Source: Rotaria socialis
Taxonomy: Eukaryota; Rotifera; Eurotatoria; Philodinida; Philodinidae
Assembly (NCBI GenBank): GCA_905331475.1
Contig: CAJNYU010004349.1
Span: 43,089 to 107,088 of the forward strand
Direction of reading: 5' to 3'
DNA length: 64,000 nucleotides
Position numbers and translations under genes: made by a program. Under the pieces are notes generated by a model. That model was not told the DNA's origin. It searched no databases and saw nothing but the letters and a program-made list of their open reading frames with translations. Shown in pieces: positions 52,662 through 63,884 of this stretch (within the stretch, counting starts at the first letter, position 1; the number at the start of each line of letters is the position of its first letter).

Positions 52662-55600
52662 AACCTCATATGAAAATCAGTATCTATAAATAAATAGAAA
52701 AACACATCAACGCTAAGATTGACAAGCGGAACCAGCTCTTGTCTTTATTTTTTTGTCCTTGAATGTGAGAAATTTACTCTGGTAGTGACAAGCAATTTAT
52801 TTAGAAAATATTTATTATTTAGAAAAAAAATAGTATACCATATTTCTTAATAGTAATTAGAAGATTGTATTGTTGTTAAATCATGACGAATACATATACG
52901 AACAGATTTTTTTACTTTTATTTGATATGAAGAGATACTATTGTTTCTCGAAAAAGACATTTCTAGTAGTGCTGCTATTAAAGACTGGTCAATAAATTTT
53001 AATGTGGCATTTACAATCGATCAGTTTGCCTTTTTCGTTTTAAAGATATTTATCATGTAAAGAATCATAATAGAACGTTTCTAAAAATAAAAATAAATTT
53101 TCTCAAAGGAAAAGTTGTATCTTAGCAAGAAAAGATATGTGATGCTTGTCAATTCTCGTCATTTTTTTTGCTTTCTTCTCTCCAGAGCAAAACAGAACAG
53201 AAAAGCAGTGCTAACATTGGCTGGATGATTGTCTTGTCTATTCCATAAATTAACTAGCAAAATCTGAATTTATGGCATGACTGATCTTCCTGTATACTAT
53301 TGATTAGTTCAGTAATTTAGACTAATTGAAAAGAAATTCGATTTAAATTATTTTTTATCGTTTACTTATTTTCTAACGAATAATTATATCATCATTTAGT
53401 AAGATTAAAGTTAAGAATTTATTTATAGAGGTCTCTAGTTGATGATTATCAAGATAAAGCATGTCGTCAAACTCTTCTGATAAGAGATAACAAAAACAAC
53501 AAAACTACTTTCAAAGCATAAGTTGATTCACATATATTATTTCATATGATTTTATATTATTCTAACTAGTCTTCACCAGTTGAAAGAAGATGATCGTATG
53601 ATATAGAGCATTACTCAAAATATAGAAAAGAATAAATACATTGAAACAGAAAAGAGATGAGTCTTTTTTTTAGAAATTTAGAATAAATACATAGAAGTAA
53701 CCAGTCAAAAGTTGAAGGCTATTTATTTTTTCAATTTATTTTTCGGCCATAATAGCATAGCACTCATTACGTTACGTAAGAATGGGTATGCTTGAAAAGA
53801 TTTTGAAAAATGAATTACAAACGTTCACCTAAAAATTCTATTATTTCATATGAAACAGGCAATAACTAGTTCACATTTTTTATTTCTTTTCTTAACAGTA
53901 AGACCTTTTATTTGACTTTGATATGCTCGGTGTTTTTTTTTCTACTAGTAGAAAATCTTGTTGTATATATTCGATACCCACAATTTCTAATGAAGGAAAT
54001 AATCAAATTTTAACTATTTGAGAATGACACTTAGTTGTTGTCAATTAAATAAAAATAATGATTACTACTCAATTTCAATATAGTTAAGTATTGAACAGTG
54101 TTCATTCAGCATGATTTTCTCCTCAATTTTGGCTTTATCGATAGAACAAAAGATCCCACACAAGGTGCGTAAATAGAAAGTCGATAAATGTGCTTCGCAG
54201 ATTCCAATGTGTATTTACATTTTAATCAATGATAAGGAAATGTAAGGTATCATAATATTAATAATATATAGAAACTATCGACATTACGTAATAATTACAA
54301 CAACAATATAAATAACACAGAAGAATATATCGAACGTTTTAGTTTTGTTTATTTTGATGTAATTTCAAATGAATACTTTTATGGATACATGAAGAAATGC
54401 TTTTGTCACATGATTAAGCTCCCTTGAAAGACGATCTATTAAAATATATTTTTATAAAATATATCTAGATCAAGATAATATTATCTTGCTGATAGTTTTA
54501 GTTTGATGTGAGGTCGCTGTTTTGAAACATTGAAACATTGATTTTCGTTTCAGTAAACAAAGATTCGATGTTTACATTGCAAATTGAAACTGTCTATAGA
54601 TTAAATTAATCACAATCTATAGTTCCCGTATTCTAACAAATAAAATTTCTTTTTTTATTGATCTTCAAAACAATGATTGGTAGCATAAATTTTAGAGCTC
54701 GAAATATTCATTTGATTTTACGAGAACGAAGTGTCTCTATTTCAAATTATATACGCATTGAATTTATTTGGCATGCTAGAATATTCCAGATATATCTATC
54801 CTCAAGTGAGCATATTAAGATATCTGAGATACGAAAATTGTTTATGAAAATTGAGAAATAAAATATTCAACGTGTATTTATCTGCAGAGGAATACGTAGA
54901 CTAACTTGTACAAAGTTATCGTTTAACCTTGTACGTTAGCGGTGAGATCTCTAGAACAATACATTAGATCTTATTTGAAGTTTTCTTGTATCTTCGCAGC
55001 CAACTCTGACCATTACGAGTGCTATTCTCAGGCGATTCAAGAGGCAGCTTACTAATTATTTTGAAATGATCTTGCTAAATTAACATGAATTTATATTCGA
55101 ATTTTTTTACCAAATCTTTGCACTTGCCTTTATATCCTTTGTTGTTTCATGATACGAAAAATAATTTTAAGGGGATATACTAATCGAGAAGAACCAAGCT
55201 ATTATTGTCGGATGATTTCTAATTGTTGATATTTATGAAAAATATAGTAGTCATTGATATCGATTCGCTTCGCTTCTTTATAAATAAATACGGTACATGA
55301 AAAAAAAAACAGTAGCAATTTACAAACTCACCATCACTTTTGAATTTATATGTTTTGGCTTGTCGTACCTAAGAAAAATACTAATCATGAAATTTGTTTT
55401 TTTCAATTTAACGCATAGTCTTTACTAAGATCACATAACACTTCTATATATTAAGTATGTACTATGTTTTGACTTCGTTGCATCTCAAAGAAATCATGAT
55501 TCTATTGACTTTTCATTATTGTTTTGCTCATTCTATGGCAAAAATTTCAGTTGCATAACAAACTTCAAAATCTTCAATAGATATGAAACTATCAATTGTT

Positions 55601-55843
55601 AGAAAATGTATGAATATTTCTATAAATACACCGATGTATTTAGTACGTAGACGGTGCTGTTAAAACTAGCATATTGTAATAGCTTATCAAGATGGAGATA
55701 GTACAGTTTTGTCTATTGTATGCTATTTAAAGATATAGAAGTTTTCTCAGAATTCTATTGTTTTTATTGAATATCTTAACTTTACGGAGTAAGTCGAAAA
55801 AAGTAGAATTAAAAAAATGCCTTATGCGATTCAATGTTGTTCT

Positions 55844-55878
<35 letters not shown>

Positions 55879-57090
55879 TAGCCATTTATTCGAAGACTTC
55901 GGACTGAATTCGATTCGTATAGAAAGTGAACCGTATGAAATAGATTAAATAAATCATTCGTGAACAGCAGTGAATTTAATCATTGTAAGGAAAATAAGCT
56001 AACTTTAGTGAAAACTTCAATATAGTAGTGATTCCTTTGATTGTAGCTGAAAAATCTTAAGTTTTCCATTTGAAACTATCCTTTCTACAAGGCTATTGGG
56101 ACCTTTATGATTTACAATTTTTGATTGGAAAATTTCAATTACTAAAGTATTAAATAATATGACATAACGATAGATTTTTATTCTTTTACGATTATCGCTT
56201 TTCAACAAGATATAAAAGAAAAGAAACAAAGAAAGATTTTACACGATATTCTTTTATTCGTCTTTTCAAATGCAAATTTTGAAATGTTTCGTATAAAATG
56301 TAAGATCATCTATTCGTTCATAAAGTTTTATGGTCTTTACATAAGATAAACCTGTACTGTTAGTTAATCATTTAGAATTGAACTGCGCTATATTCGTAAG
56401 GTTTTTCAGATGCATGTTTAATATTTATAAATATTTAATGATTTTAGCATCTTATATTATGAGATACAAACAAAACTACTCATTTTTCCTACTGATTAGT
56501 ATTGTTTTTATGTTTATGATGACCAAATCAGGCTACCGTACAGTTTTCTTTCGATATAGAATAAAATACACAGTTTTATAATTACCACGTAATTACAACT
56601 GATTAGATTAGTTCATAGAAACGATTCTACTACTCGAGAAAATGATGAGGAAAATCGTTAAAAACAAAATGAGAAACACTTTATTTTGACCAATGCGCAG
56701 AAAATCATTAGAAATAAATAATTTCATCTATATAATCAGCCCTAATTAATGATATTAGATACACATTGTGCACTATGATCGTCTTTGAATGTAGAGAATA
56801 CATATAGAAAGCATAATCAGTATTTTTCTCTTTAAATTGGCACATATCAGTTCATATCACAATAAATTTATTACTGTTTTTTTAATAAAATCTAAGTTTT
56901 TATAGTAGATTTTGTAAAATGTTCATTCATTTTTCCTAGTTCTATCGTAACGTAGTTTAATCTCATTCAATATTTAAAACATTACAAGCATTATTTCGCA
57001 GCTCAATTCTTAGTTATTCCCAGCTGCATCCTGAAATCAATCCCACCAGTATTCCCTTGTATGCTTTCAGAAAGTTCTAGTATGTGAACA
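52662..57090. other. 4.4-kb gene-free stretch upstream of RABGAP1
   Basis: Strongly AT-rich. A GA microsatellite lies at 55844-55868. Open frames reach about 70 codons and look like noise. The RABGAP1 promoter must lie near 52.7 kb, but no element can be named. Confidence 0.45.
55844..55868. repeat. (GA)n microsatellite
   Basis: About 25 bases of uninterrupted AG dinucleotide. Confidence 0.85.
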
Positions 57091-57138
57091 CGTGTATCAC
57101 CATGTCCTAACAAGTCGCACCAAGTGCCAGTATATATG

Positions 57139-57261
57139 TCGTGCCGAAGTTACACTCTTTGCCGAAGTTATAACTTCGACGATTATCTTTGCCGAAGTGA
57201 TAACTTCGGCAATGCAACTTGCCGAAGTTAAACTTCGACAAGTAAATTTTGTCGAAGTTAC
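57139..57261. repeat. Minisatellite of palindromic CGAAGTTA units
   Basis: The unit TTTGCCGAAGTTA, or its inverted form TAACTTCGGCAA, occurs about eight times in 120 bases. The palindrome CGAAGTTATAACTTCG occurs once perfectly, with relatives such as CGAAGTGATAACTTCG. Both strands therefore read through as repetitive frames, which are not genes. Confidence 0.75.
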
Positions 57262-57825
57262 TGTGAATGATTCGATAAACATAAAACGTTAAAAAATCAA
57301 CGTAATTTTTTCGATATCAATATTAATAACTATTTTTCAATTTAATAGAGATAGAAAGAGAGCGCACTGTTGGATAAGGACGTAAATCTGCCACCCCGTG
57401 GCTTTGAAATTCTGCACAATTTTGTATATCTCTTTTGCTTTTGGTTGAGTAAAACAAAAAATTATTTTAAGGCAGACTTCTCAAGGGATATATATCATTT
57501 TTGTGAATTAAGAGCGATCAGTATACTATCGATATTTTTTTCAGTTGAATATTCAATATGAAAACTAGTAGAATAGATCAACGTAGGGAAGCACCATTAC
57601 CAGTATTTTACTAATACTGGTGAATCCGTAAATGAAAATGATAAGAAGGAATGAAGAACGTTCACTTTATGTTATCAGCTAGTTAAAAAAACAAGATTAT
57701 ATGTTGTTACACGACCCTTTAAAACTGCAATTTTTTATTCAAATATACACAAAAAAATCTGTTAGCACAACCCCTGTGGGATTAAAATGTGAAACACGAT
57801 AAAGCTCGTTTTCTGGAATCCGTCT

Positions 57826-58449
57826 ACCACAGTCTGTGATGGTCTGTGGATCTTCTCCATCACTTTCTGTATCTTTGTTATGGTGTTTGAAGTCTCTAGA
57901 GACCATCGCAAACCGTCCCTAATCGACTCTCCCCCAACGATTCCCCGGGGAGTCCCCGTAAAATAACGAAATCCCTGGGGAGTCCCTGTCGTGAGTCCCC
58001 GGGGATTTCTCTGGGGAGAATTGATGAAATTTTTTAAAATAAAAAAAAAACTTCTTAATTTTTTTAATTTTTAAAAAATTAAGAAGAATTTATTAGTAAT
58101 TAGATATTTCATCGATTTTGACCAGATAACTCCCCGGGGAGTCCCCAGGGAGTCTCCGCAAAAGAATGAAATCCCTAGGGACTCCCTGTCGTGAGTCCCC
58201 GAGGATTTGTCAGGGGACTCCCTGGGGATTCTTCTAGGGAGAGTTGACTAGGGGTTGCACAGACTTCAAAAACCATCACAGAGCGTGACAGAGAATTCAG
58301 AAACCATCACAGACCGGTACAGAGAAATNAATTAAAAAACCATCACAGACAGTGGCAGAGGGACTTCAGAAACTATCACAGACCGGGACAGAGAAATTAA
58401 TTAATTAATCAGCTAACTAATTAATTAATTTCTCTGTCCCTGTCTGTGG
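57826..58449. repeat. Composite inverted/direct repeat element, GC-rich
   Basis: TCTGTGATGGTCTGTGG units on the left face several CCATCACAGACC units on the right, in inverted orientation. Between them a GC-rich block built of CCCCGGGGAGTCCCC occurs at about 57944 and again at about 58131, with the shared phrase CCCTGTCGTGAGTCCCCG. The block forms two imperfect direct copies around an AT-rich core. It is flanked by a perfect hairpin at 58385-58440. It is probably a non-autonomous transposon cluster; no transposase is present. An N lies at 58328. Confidence 0.65.
58385..58440. repeat. Perfect hairpin, 23-bp arms and 10-base loop
   Basis: Arms 58385-58407 and 58418-58440 are exact reverse complements (GGGACAGAGAAATTAATTAA and three more bases). 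The loop is ATCAGCTAAC. The arms resemble the neighbouring CAGACCGGGACAGAGAAATT repeat units in inverted orientation, so it marks the head-to-head meeting of two repeat ends. Confidence 0.85.
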
Positions 58450-58968
58450 GGGGCGGGGGGCGAGGGTGGGTCCAAATTTCTACCCTATATACTTCAACAC
58501 TCCTTTCAGATCGTGTTTCATAAAAGTTGCATTCAAGGAAAACTTACACTGTGCGTATGGCAACCGAAAATTTCAATGTCGAAACATTAGCATCGGTAGC
58601 ATCGGTAGCATTAATAATGATGAAAGTGGTGTATTTATTAAAGCTGAATATGTAATTGAAAAACTAGTTCATTATCAAGAGAAGCCCAATCTATTTTACT
58701 TTTTTCGATTTACAACTCTACTTGAAAGCTCTTAAATAAATGATTATTTTACATCGTTGATGCATATTTAAACTTAATAAACTGTATTAAAAAAATGAAA
58801 TATAATGCTGACAATCTGCTTGAGCATAATTATTTTAAAGAACTTAGCTACCATTTTCGCTAGATTTTTACCCATAAATGAATCTTCATTATACTTAAAT
58901 ATTTTCAATTGCTCTTAACATTGTTTGTAATTTGAATATAGGTAAAAGTTTCTGCAACACAGGTGTGG

Positions 58969-59027
58969 TGTGGATGTGGGTGGGATTTGAGCCTTACCTT
59001 TACCCGCACCCACATCCACACCCACAC
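58969..59027. repeat. Inverted repeat of GTGTGGATGTGGGTG
   Basis: GGTGTGGATGTGGGTGGG near the left edge is matched by CCGCACCCACATCCACACCC about 25 bases on, followed by a CACACA run. The arms are about 17 bp with one mismatch. It lies just before the transposase remnant. Confidence 0.6.
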
Positions 59028-59039
59028 ACACCCATCCGT

Positions 59040-59897
59040 AAAGCAAGTGGACAACAAAGAAAAAGCTGTTCTGTTGTGGCGAAGGAGATTGCAGAAAAGC
59101 AAAAAGAATATGTCACTCGAAGAGCAATTAATAATTACCGTCGTAGAGAAGAATTATAACCTTTTCATGTTATTCCAAAACCGTTAAAATCTGAAACTCA
59201 TATATCAGATCGATTATGGCTGTGTGACTGGTTAAAAGATTGGACTGTAGAAGATTTTCTTCATCTGGCACCATCTGGTGAGTTTTATGTATGGACAGCC
59301 CGTAGGCCAAATTATCAGAATGATCGAATTTGGGCGAGAAGTATTGAAGACATTGAAAAAGATCAAAGATATCGTGAAATGGCCAAAAATCAATCGTGTA
59401 TCGGAATTTTTATAGTGTTTACTTGCAAAAGATTACTTTGGGTTATTAAAGATAAAGGTGAATCTTGGACTGATCAATACTTTCGTGATATAATTTTGAC
59501 TCAAAATGTATTTCTCTTCTTAAAAAATGAAGATAATGTTATTGAGCCTGATGAAGTTATATTTGTTCATGATAAACCATGTATGTGAGCATATAAAACT
59601 CAGCATTTGCTTCAAGACAATTATGTTAAATTTTGGGGTAATGATAACTGGCCAGGAAATTCACCTGATCTTAATGTAGCAGAACGTATCGGATCAATTT
59701 TCAAAGATGAAGTTGAAAAACAAATGTTATCGGAAACTTGGTATAATCGATATCATGTAGACACACTTAAAATGCATATTGAAAATGTCTTAACCAGCAT
59801 GAAAGAAGATACTGAATTATTTGAAACTCTTCTATGTTCGTATCCATCTCGACTTCGTGCAGTAAAGACTGCTAACGGTCGCCACACAGATTATTGA
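59040..59897 (+). pseudogene. Tc1/mariner-type DDE transposase, inactivated
   Basis: A single reading frame covers most of a transposase but is broken by stops at about 59157 (TAA) and at 59586-59588 (TGA). The second half shows VIFVHDKPCM, then after the stop HLLQDNYVKFWGNDNWPGNS followed by PDLNVAERIGSIFKDEVEK. These are the second Asp and third acidic-residue regions of Tc1 elements. It ends RLRAVKTANGRHTDY. The N-terminal portion includes PKPLKSETHISDRLWLCDWL and FLHLAPSGEFYVWTARRPNY. There the first catalytic Asp position appears to be Gly (SGE where related copies are expected to have SDE). Two stops plus the changed catalytic residue make it a dead copy. Terminal repeats were not resolved. 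Confidence 0.85.
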
Positions 59898-60479
59898 TTG
59901 TATTCATTAAAGAATGAAAAAATAAACTATTTTGTAACACATTTAGTTCGAACATTACCAGATAAACTAGTTTTCTCGTGTCTTATACAGGTAAAAAGTT
60001 GTAACTTTTGAGAGTTTGGTATAAGAAAGTTCTTCAAAGTCATATTATTTAGCATCACTAAATCCCATTTTTCACGGGCTTTCATTTGGTATAAAATTCA
60101 TCATGTTTCCTACTTGGAATTATAGAGTTACCCCCCTTGAAAAATATTGTTTCCAACCGTGTATATATAGATTAACAACATATTGTTAATCATTTGAATT
60201 ACCATAATTTGATAACTATGAAAATATTAAGCCAATTTAACAAGAAATATTTTCCGCAATGATTACAACGTGATTTTGTGAGGGATGTCATAATATCCAC
60301 AACTTGGGTATCGAGATGAATACCCAGATAAGATACCCAGTTGGATGGATATCTACATATCCTCCGAGCTGAGGAATTTGAGTGCATTTGGTGTAACGAG
60401 AATGGGTATCCATTTTCATATATCCTCAGAGCTGAGGAATTTTAGTGCATTTGGTGTAACGAGATTGGGTACCGGAAAT

Positions 60480-60790
60480 TTTCCCACTGTCAGGTCCTAC
60501 TTCAAACAAATTAATATAAGCCACAATTCAAATAACATGCGTGTGACGATCCATAACAACACCAACTACACAGCATGCTACAGTTTCAGCCCGATTTCCT
60601 TGAGTGATTTTGATGAAAGTCGTAATAAGTTGTTATCAGGTAAAAATGAAGTTCTTCAACGAACATTTACTTGGAATTGCATCCTNGAGATCGCGATTCG
60701 TAATAACAAGGTCGCAAGATATAATATCGCGAAAGATAGTGGTTCTCGAATACCGCAAATAATATACATATCACCGAGTTTTTTTTCAAA
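60480..60790 (+). other. Protein-like open frame inside the foldback element
   Basis: Between the terminal arms the plus-strand frame stays open and reads like protein. It passes through NNMRVTIHNNTNYTACYSFS, SDFDESRNKLLSGKNEVLQR and NKVARYNIAKDSGSRIPQII, with one residue obscured by N at 60686. Composition is more coding-like than the surrounding repeats. It has no convincing start and ends at a stop soon after. It may be a captured gene fragment or a remnant of the element's own gene. No family is recognised. Confidence 0.4.
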
Positions 60791-60962
60791 CCGCGACTTC
60801 CAGTGGTAACTACATGGCGGTTTCGTTAGAGCATACCGCGGTAAACCTATATTGCGGTATGACATACCGCGATAAAATGCGGTTTATTTGGCACAACGCG
60901 GTTTCCAAAGATATAACCGCGGTCATTATCGAAAAACCGCGTCTAACAGCGGTATCTACTTA
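60750..60962. repeat. Cluster of short CCGCGGT palindromic motifs
   Basis: About ten occurrences of ACCGCGG, CCGCGGT or one-base variants fall within 210 bases of otherwise AT-rich DNA, in both orientations. The density is far above what base composition predicts. It may be a nested MITE or an array of protein-binding sites. Confidence 0.6.
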
Positions 60963-61866
60963 AATATTTTTCCGTGAGTATCTGCAAGGCTCATTAAACA
61001 AATCTGTATATATCGATAAACTTTGGCATAAAGCTGACTACATGAATACAATAAATTTTAACATAGCATCACGTTTCCTTATTTATAATTATAAAGTCAC
61101 GTATTTTTACAATAGGGTATCCACTTCCGATACCCATTCTCGTTACACCAAGTGCACTCAAATTCCTCAGCTCTGAGAATATACAAAAATGGATACCCAT
61201 TCTGGTTACACCAAATGCACTCAAATTCCTCAGCTATGAGGAACATGGCTGTTCATTTTAGTATCCATTTTAGATATCCACTTGAATGGATATCGTGAGT
61301 GGTATGTCGACGATACCCAGTGTTAGGATATTATGACATCTCTGGATTTTGTTAAAGTTGATATTGCTTTTGATGGTTCAGCCGATACAAATCAAACAAC
61401 ATATGAATTCATCATAATCTAGAAAATAAATTATTCATTTTAATTCAACTTTGTTTTTTTTTGTTCATCCGATTACCATTTGTCGGCAAGAAAATGAACG
61501 TGATAAAGTAAAATCAATAGATGAATTAATAAGATTTTCATTTTATTCGTTTAATTGATTTTAACACTTTTTTAAATCAATGTCAAAAAAGTTTCTGAAT
61601 CAAAAAAAACGATGAACACAGTTTTCTTATTTACATAGGACAATATATTTTTAAATGAACAATGAGTGCAAAATAGTTTGAATACATAGGAGAATTTTCA
61701 TGAGAATGCTCAAGAATAAAGTGTTCTTTTTTTTTCGCCGACCATATCTATATATGAAAGTGAAATAATTCCGATGTTGATCGTCGATGTTATTATCATT
61801 CCTGTTTCACAAAATATAAATATTTTGAACAAAAACATTTAAAGAAATACTAATAATAATTTACCA

Positions 61867-63123
61867 TTACTTATGTAAATAACTATTTTCATAAATATCA
61901 CGAACAACATTAATAAAATTGTCTTGAGTGTAATTTAATGGCGAAATGTTCATTGTATTTCGAATAAACCTTAGTACATTATAAAGTTCAGTTTTTGAAA
62001 TATTTAAATTCTGCATAATATCATCACTTACACGATTGCAATCAACTAAAATTTTTATTTTTAAGAATAAAAAATAAACATCTGTTTTGATAAACACTTA
62101 CTGTCTTTGACATTTGCATATTTCTGAAGAAAATAATTAATTTTTCTGTTATAAATAATATTTAATTCGGGTCTTTTTCTTTTTTCTTCTGCAGCATTCA
62201 GTTTCTTAATGCCAGTATCAGCAACTAAACTATAATTAGTAATACGTGATCTGGAACTATTTTCACTTTCACTTGTAGATGTAGATGATAAATCGGAAGC
62301 CTTTAGTTTGCTTTTACTGTCGCTGAATGATAATGTATCTAAACAACAGATATGATATATGAAAAATTACCAAATCCAAACATATCACGATCGCCGGTTT
62401 CCGGCCTATTACTTGCAGATGTACGATTTAAATTCCGATTTTGTAATTTCATTTCAACGGAAGCTTCATCTGATAGATATGCCAATTTACTTAAAGTTAT
62501 ACCCAGAAGAATCATTCCGATAGTAGGATCCGATAAGATCCCAGAGGGAATCCTATCCGATATCATTAAAATGTTAATAAAACCGATGAAATTCCGTTGG
62601 ATTCCTGGAAACGGATTTACAGTCAGATTCCTGCCGCTGGAATCCGAGAAAAACCTATGTCTGAATTCAACGGAAACCGACGCTAGCATACGACCCTTGT
62701 ATTTTGATGGCATCAGATGCTTATTCACTTCTGATTAAGAAAATTGATTTTGTCCGTCGTATCCGACAGCGATTCCTCAACCAGGAATCCGTCTGGTTTT
62801 TGTCGGAATGTTGGATCCTCAGAGATCCGATGTCGGATTAGTTCACCTGGGTAATTGTTGAATCAGATTTATCCTCAAGAAAATAAATTTTATTCGATGG
62901 AATATAAAATATTTGTCGAATGGTACGATCAGTAACATCGATTGATTCATTGATAGGAAATTTATATCGAAATGCATTATCATCGAGGGAGAAAATAATA
63001 AACTTTAAAATTCTGTTCGATGACATATTGATCGTTCGAATGATACCTTTCAAATTCAAATAATACAAAATGACGATCTAAAAAATTAAGAAACATATCA
63101 GCTTTATGAATAAGATGAATCGT
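61867..63123 (-). CDS. Unknown multi-exon protein, interrupted by an inverted-repeat insertion
   Basis: Likely minus-strand exons are 63123-63047, 63012-62847, 62338-62102 and 62045-61867 (stop 61867-61869). The first two join in phase across a 34-base intron. The last two join in phase across 56 bases. The junction 62847/62338 is out of phase by one base, so an exon is missing or the gene is damaged. The middle part reads FPINESIDVTDRTIRQIFYI. Then come a Ser-rich linker, a Lys/Arg-rich EEKRKRPELN stretch, and a helical C-terminus (NISKTELYNVLRFIRNTMNI, RDIYENSYLHK). Two separate frames upstream (HKADMFLNFLDRHFVLFEFE) read as coding. A 5' start was not found; the region above 63123 is repeats. 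No family is recognised. A block of GGAATCC-rich inverted repeats fills the 62339-62846 intron. Confidence 0.5.
62380..62839. repeat. GGAATCC/GGATTCC-rich inverted-repeat insertion
   Basis: ATCCGATAAGATCCCAGAGG faces AATCCTATCCGAT, forming a near-perfect hairpin at about 62529-62562. Further GGAATCC and ATCCGAC motifs recur out to 62839 in both orientations. The right edge ends about 9 bases from the donor site of the exon 63012-62847. Frames on both strands are by-products of the symmetry. It is probably a MITE sitting in an intron. Confidence 0.55.
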
Positions 63124-63386
63124 CTGTCAAAGCAAGAGGCTTTGAACGACGTCTAGTTGTTGTGGTATGCATGGAACACAGACACTGTATGTATCTGTCA
63201 ATGATGACAATTTTTATACATTTATGTATATCTTGACAGTATATACACTCTAAAAAATCAAGACGTATGTAGTGTACATGCAAGACATTTCGTGCGCTAA
63301 AACAAGACGCTTCGTCTTCTTTCTGATTGGTTCATATCTAACTCGATAAGACGCTTCTCAAGCGTCAACGGATGATCGATTTTAGA

Positions 63387-63502
63387 GGTCAAACGCCAGA
63401 GAAATTAAAACTGAATTAAGCAATGGAATTGGCGTTGCTACGTAGAAATACCAATCAGATTTCTTAATTCAGTTTCAATTCTTCGGGTGTGTTTGACCCC
63501 TT
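63387..63502. repeat. Foldback hairpin, ~35-bp imperfect arms
   Basis: GAGGTCAAACGCCAGAGAAA with TTAAAACTGAATTAAG on the left is matched by CTTAATTCAGTTTCAATTCT and GTGTTTGACCCC on the right, as imperfect reverse complements. The loop is about 45 bases. Confidence 0.65.
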
Positions 63503-63578
63503 AGACACTCGAGCGTCTTGATCAGTTCTGATTGGACCTGTTCCACCAATGACAGAAGCGTCTTAAAAGTGTCTTTCT

Positions 63579-63700
63579 TAGACGTTCCAGTTGTTCGCAA
63601 AGCTACAAGTTCTAGAGATGAATGAATTAAAAATGAAAAGAATATCTTTAAATTCATTCATCTCCAGAGCTTGTAGCTCTGAGAACAACTTAAGCGTCTA
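63579..63700. repeat. Foldback hairpin, ~53-bp imperfect arms
   Basis: The left arm starts TAGACGTTCCAGTTGTTCGC and continues to GATGAATGAATTAAA. The right arm is its imperfect reverse complement, from TTTAAATTCATTCATCTCCA to AACTTAAGCGTCTA. The loop is only about 15 bases. Several GACGCTT/AAGCGTC motifs from 63300 onwards suggest that this and the preceding hairpin belong to one repeat family. Confidence 0.7.
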
Positions 63701-63884
63701 CCAATAATGTTTGTGCAAAGTCTAATTTTTTTAATTTTGTAATTCATTCAGTTAAACTAATTATTTAATAGTAAGTTATTGATGACCCTTGCAGAGATAG
63801 AATTTATATAATCTAAAATAGAAAGAAGTAATTATTTCGAGAAAATATAGCAATATATTAATTAATGATATTATATAAAGAATA

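Larger units (their letters stand above)
60284..61340. mobile_element. Long-TIR foldback element (~1.06 kb) with nested subrepeats
   Basis: The left end GATGTCATAATATCC and the right end GGATATTATGACATC are perfect inverted copies. Each flank then carries two tandem copies of a ~60-base subrepeat: GAGCTGAGGAATTTGAGTGC with GTAACGAGAATGGGTATCC on the left, and the inverted form on the right (61109-61250). The terminal arms are thus about 200 bases long. The interior contains a possible captured reading frame (60480-60790) and a cluster of CCGCGGT motifs (60750-60962). No transposase is seen. An N lies at 60686. Confidence 0.8.

Noticed and set aside
57092..57292. Repetitive frames on both strands and resemblance to loxP half-sites
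   Set aside because: Translation of a minisatellite; half-sites lack the 13-8-13 spacing of a loxP site.
58466..58735. 89-codon plus-strand frame
   Set aside because: Competes with another equally plausible frame, lacks a recognisable domain and lies in the repeat zone; not enough to call a gene.
62339..62738. Frames of ~129 codons on both strands
   Set aside because: By-products of the inverted-repeat symmetry in the intron insertion.
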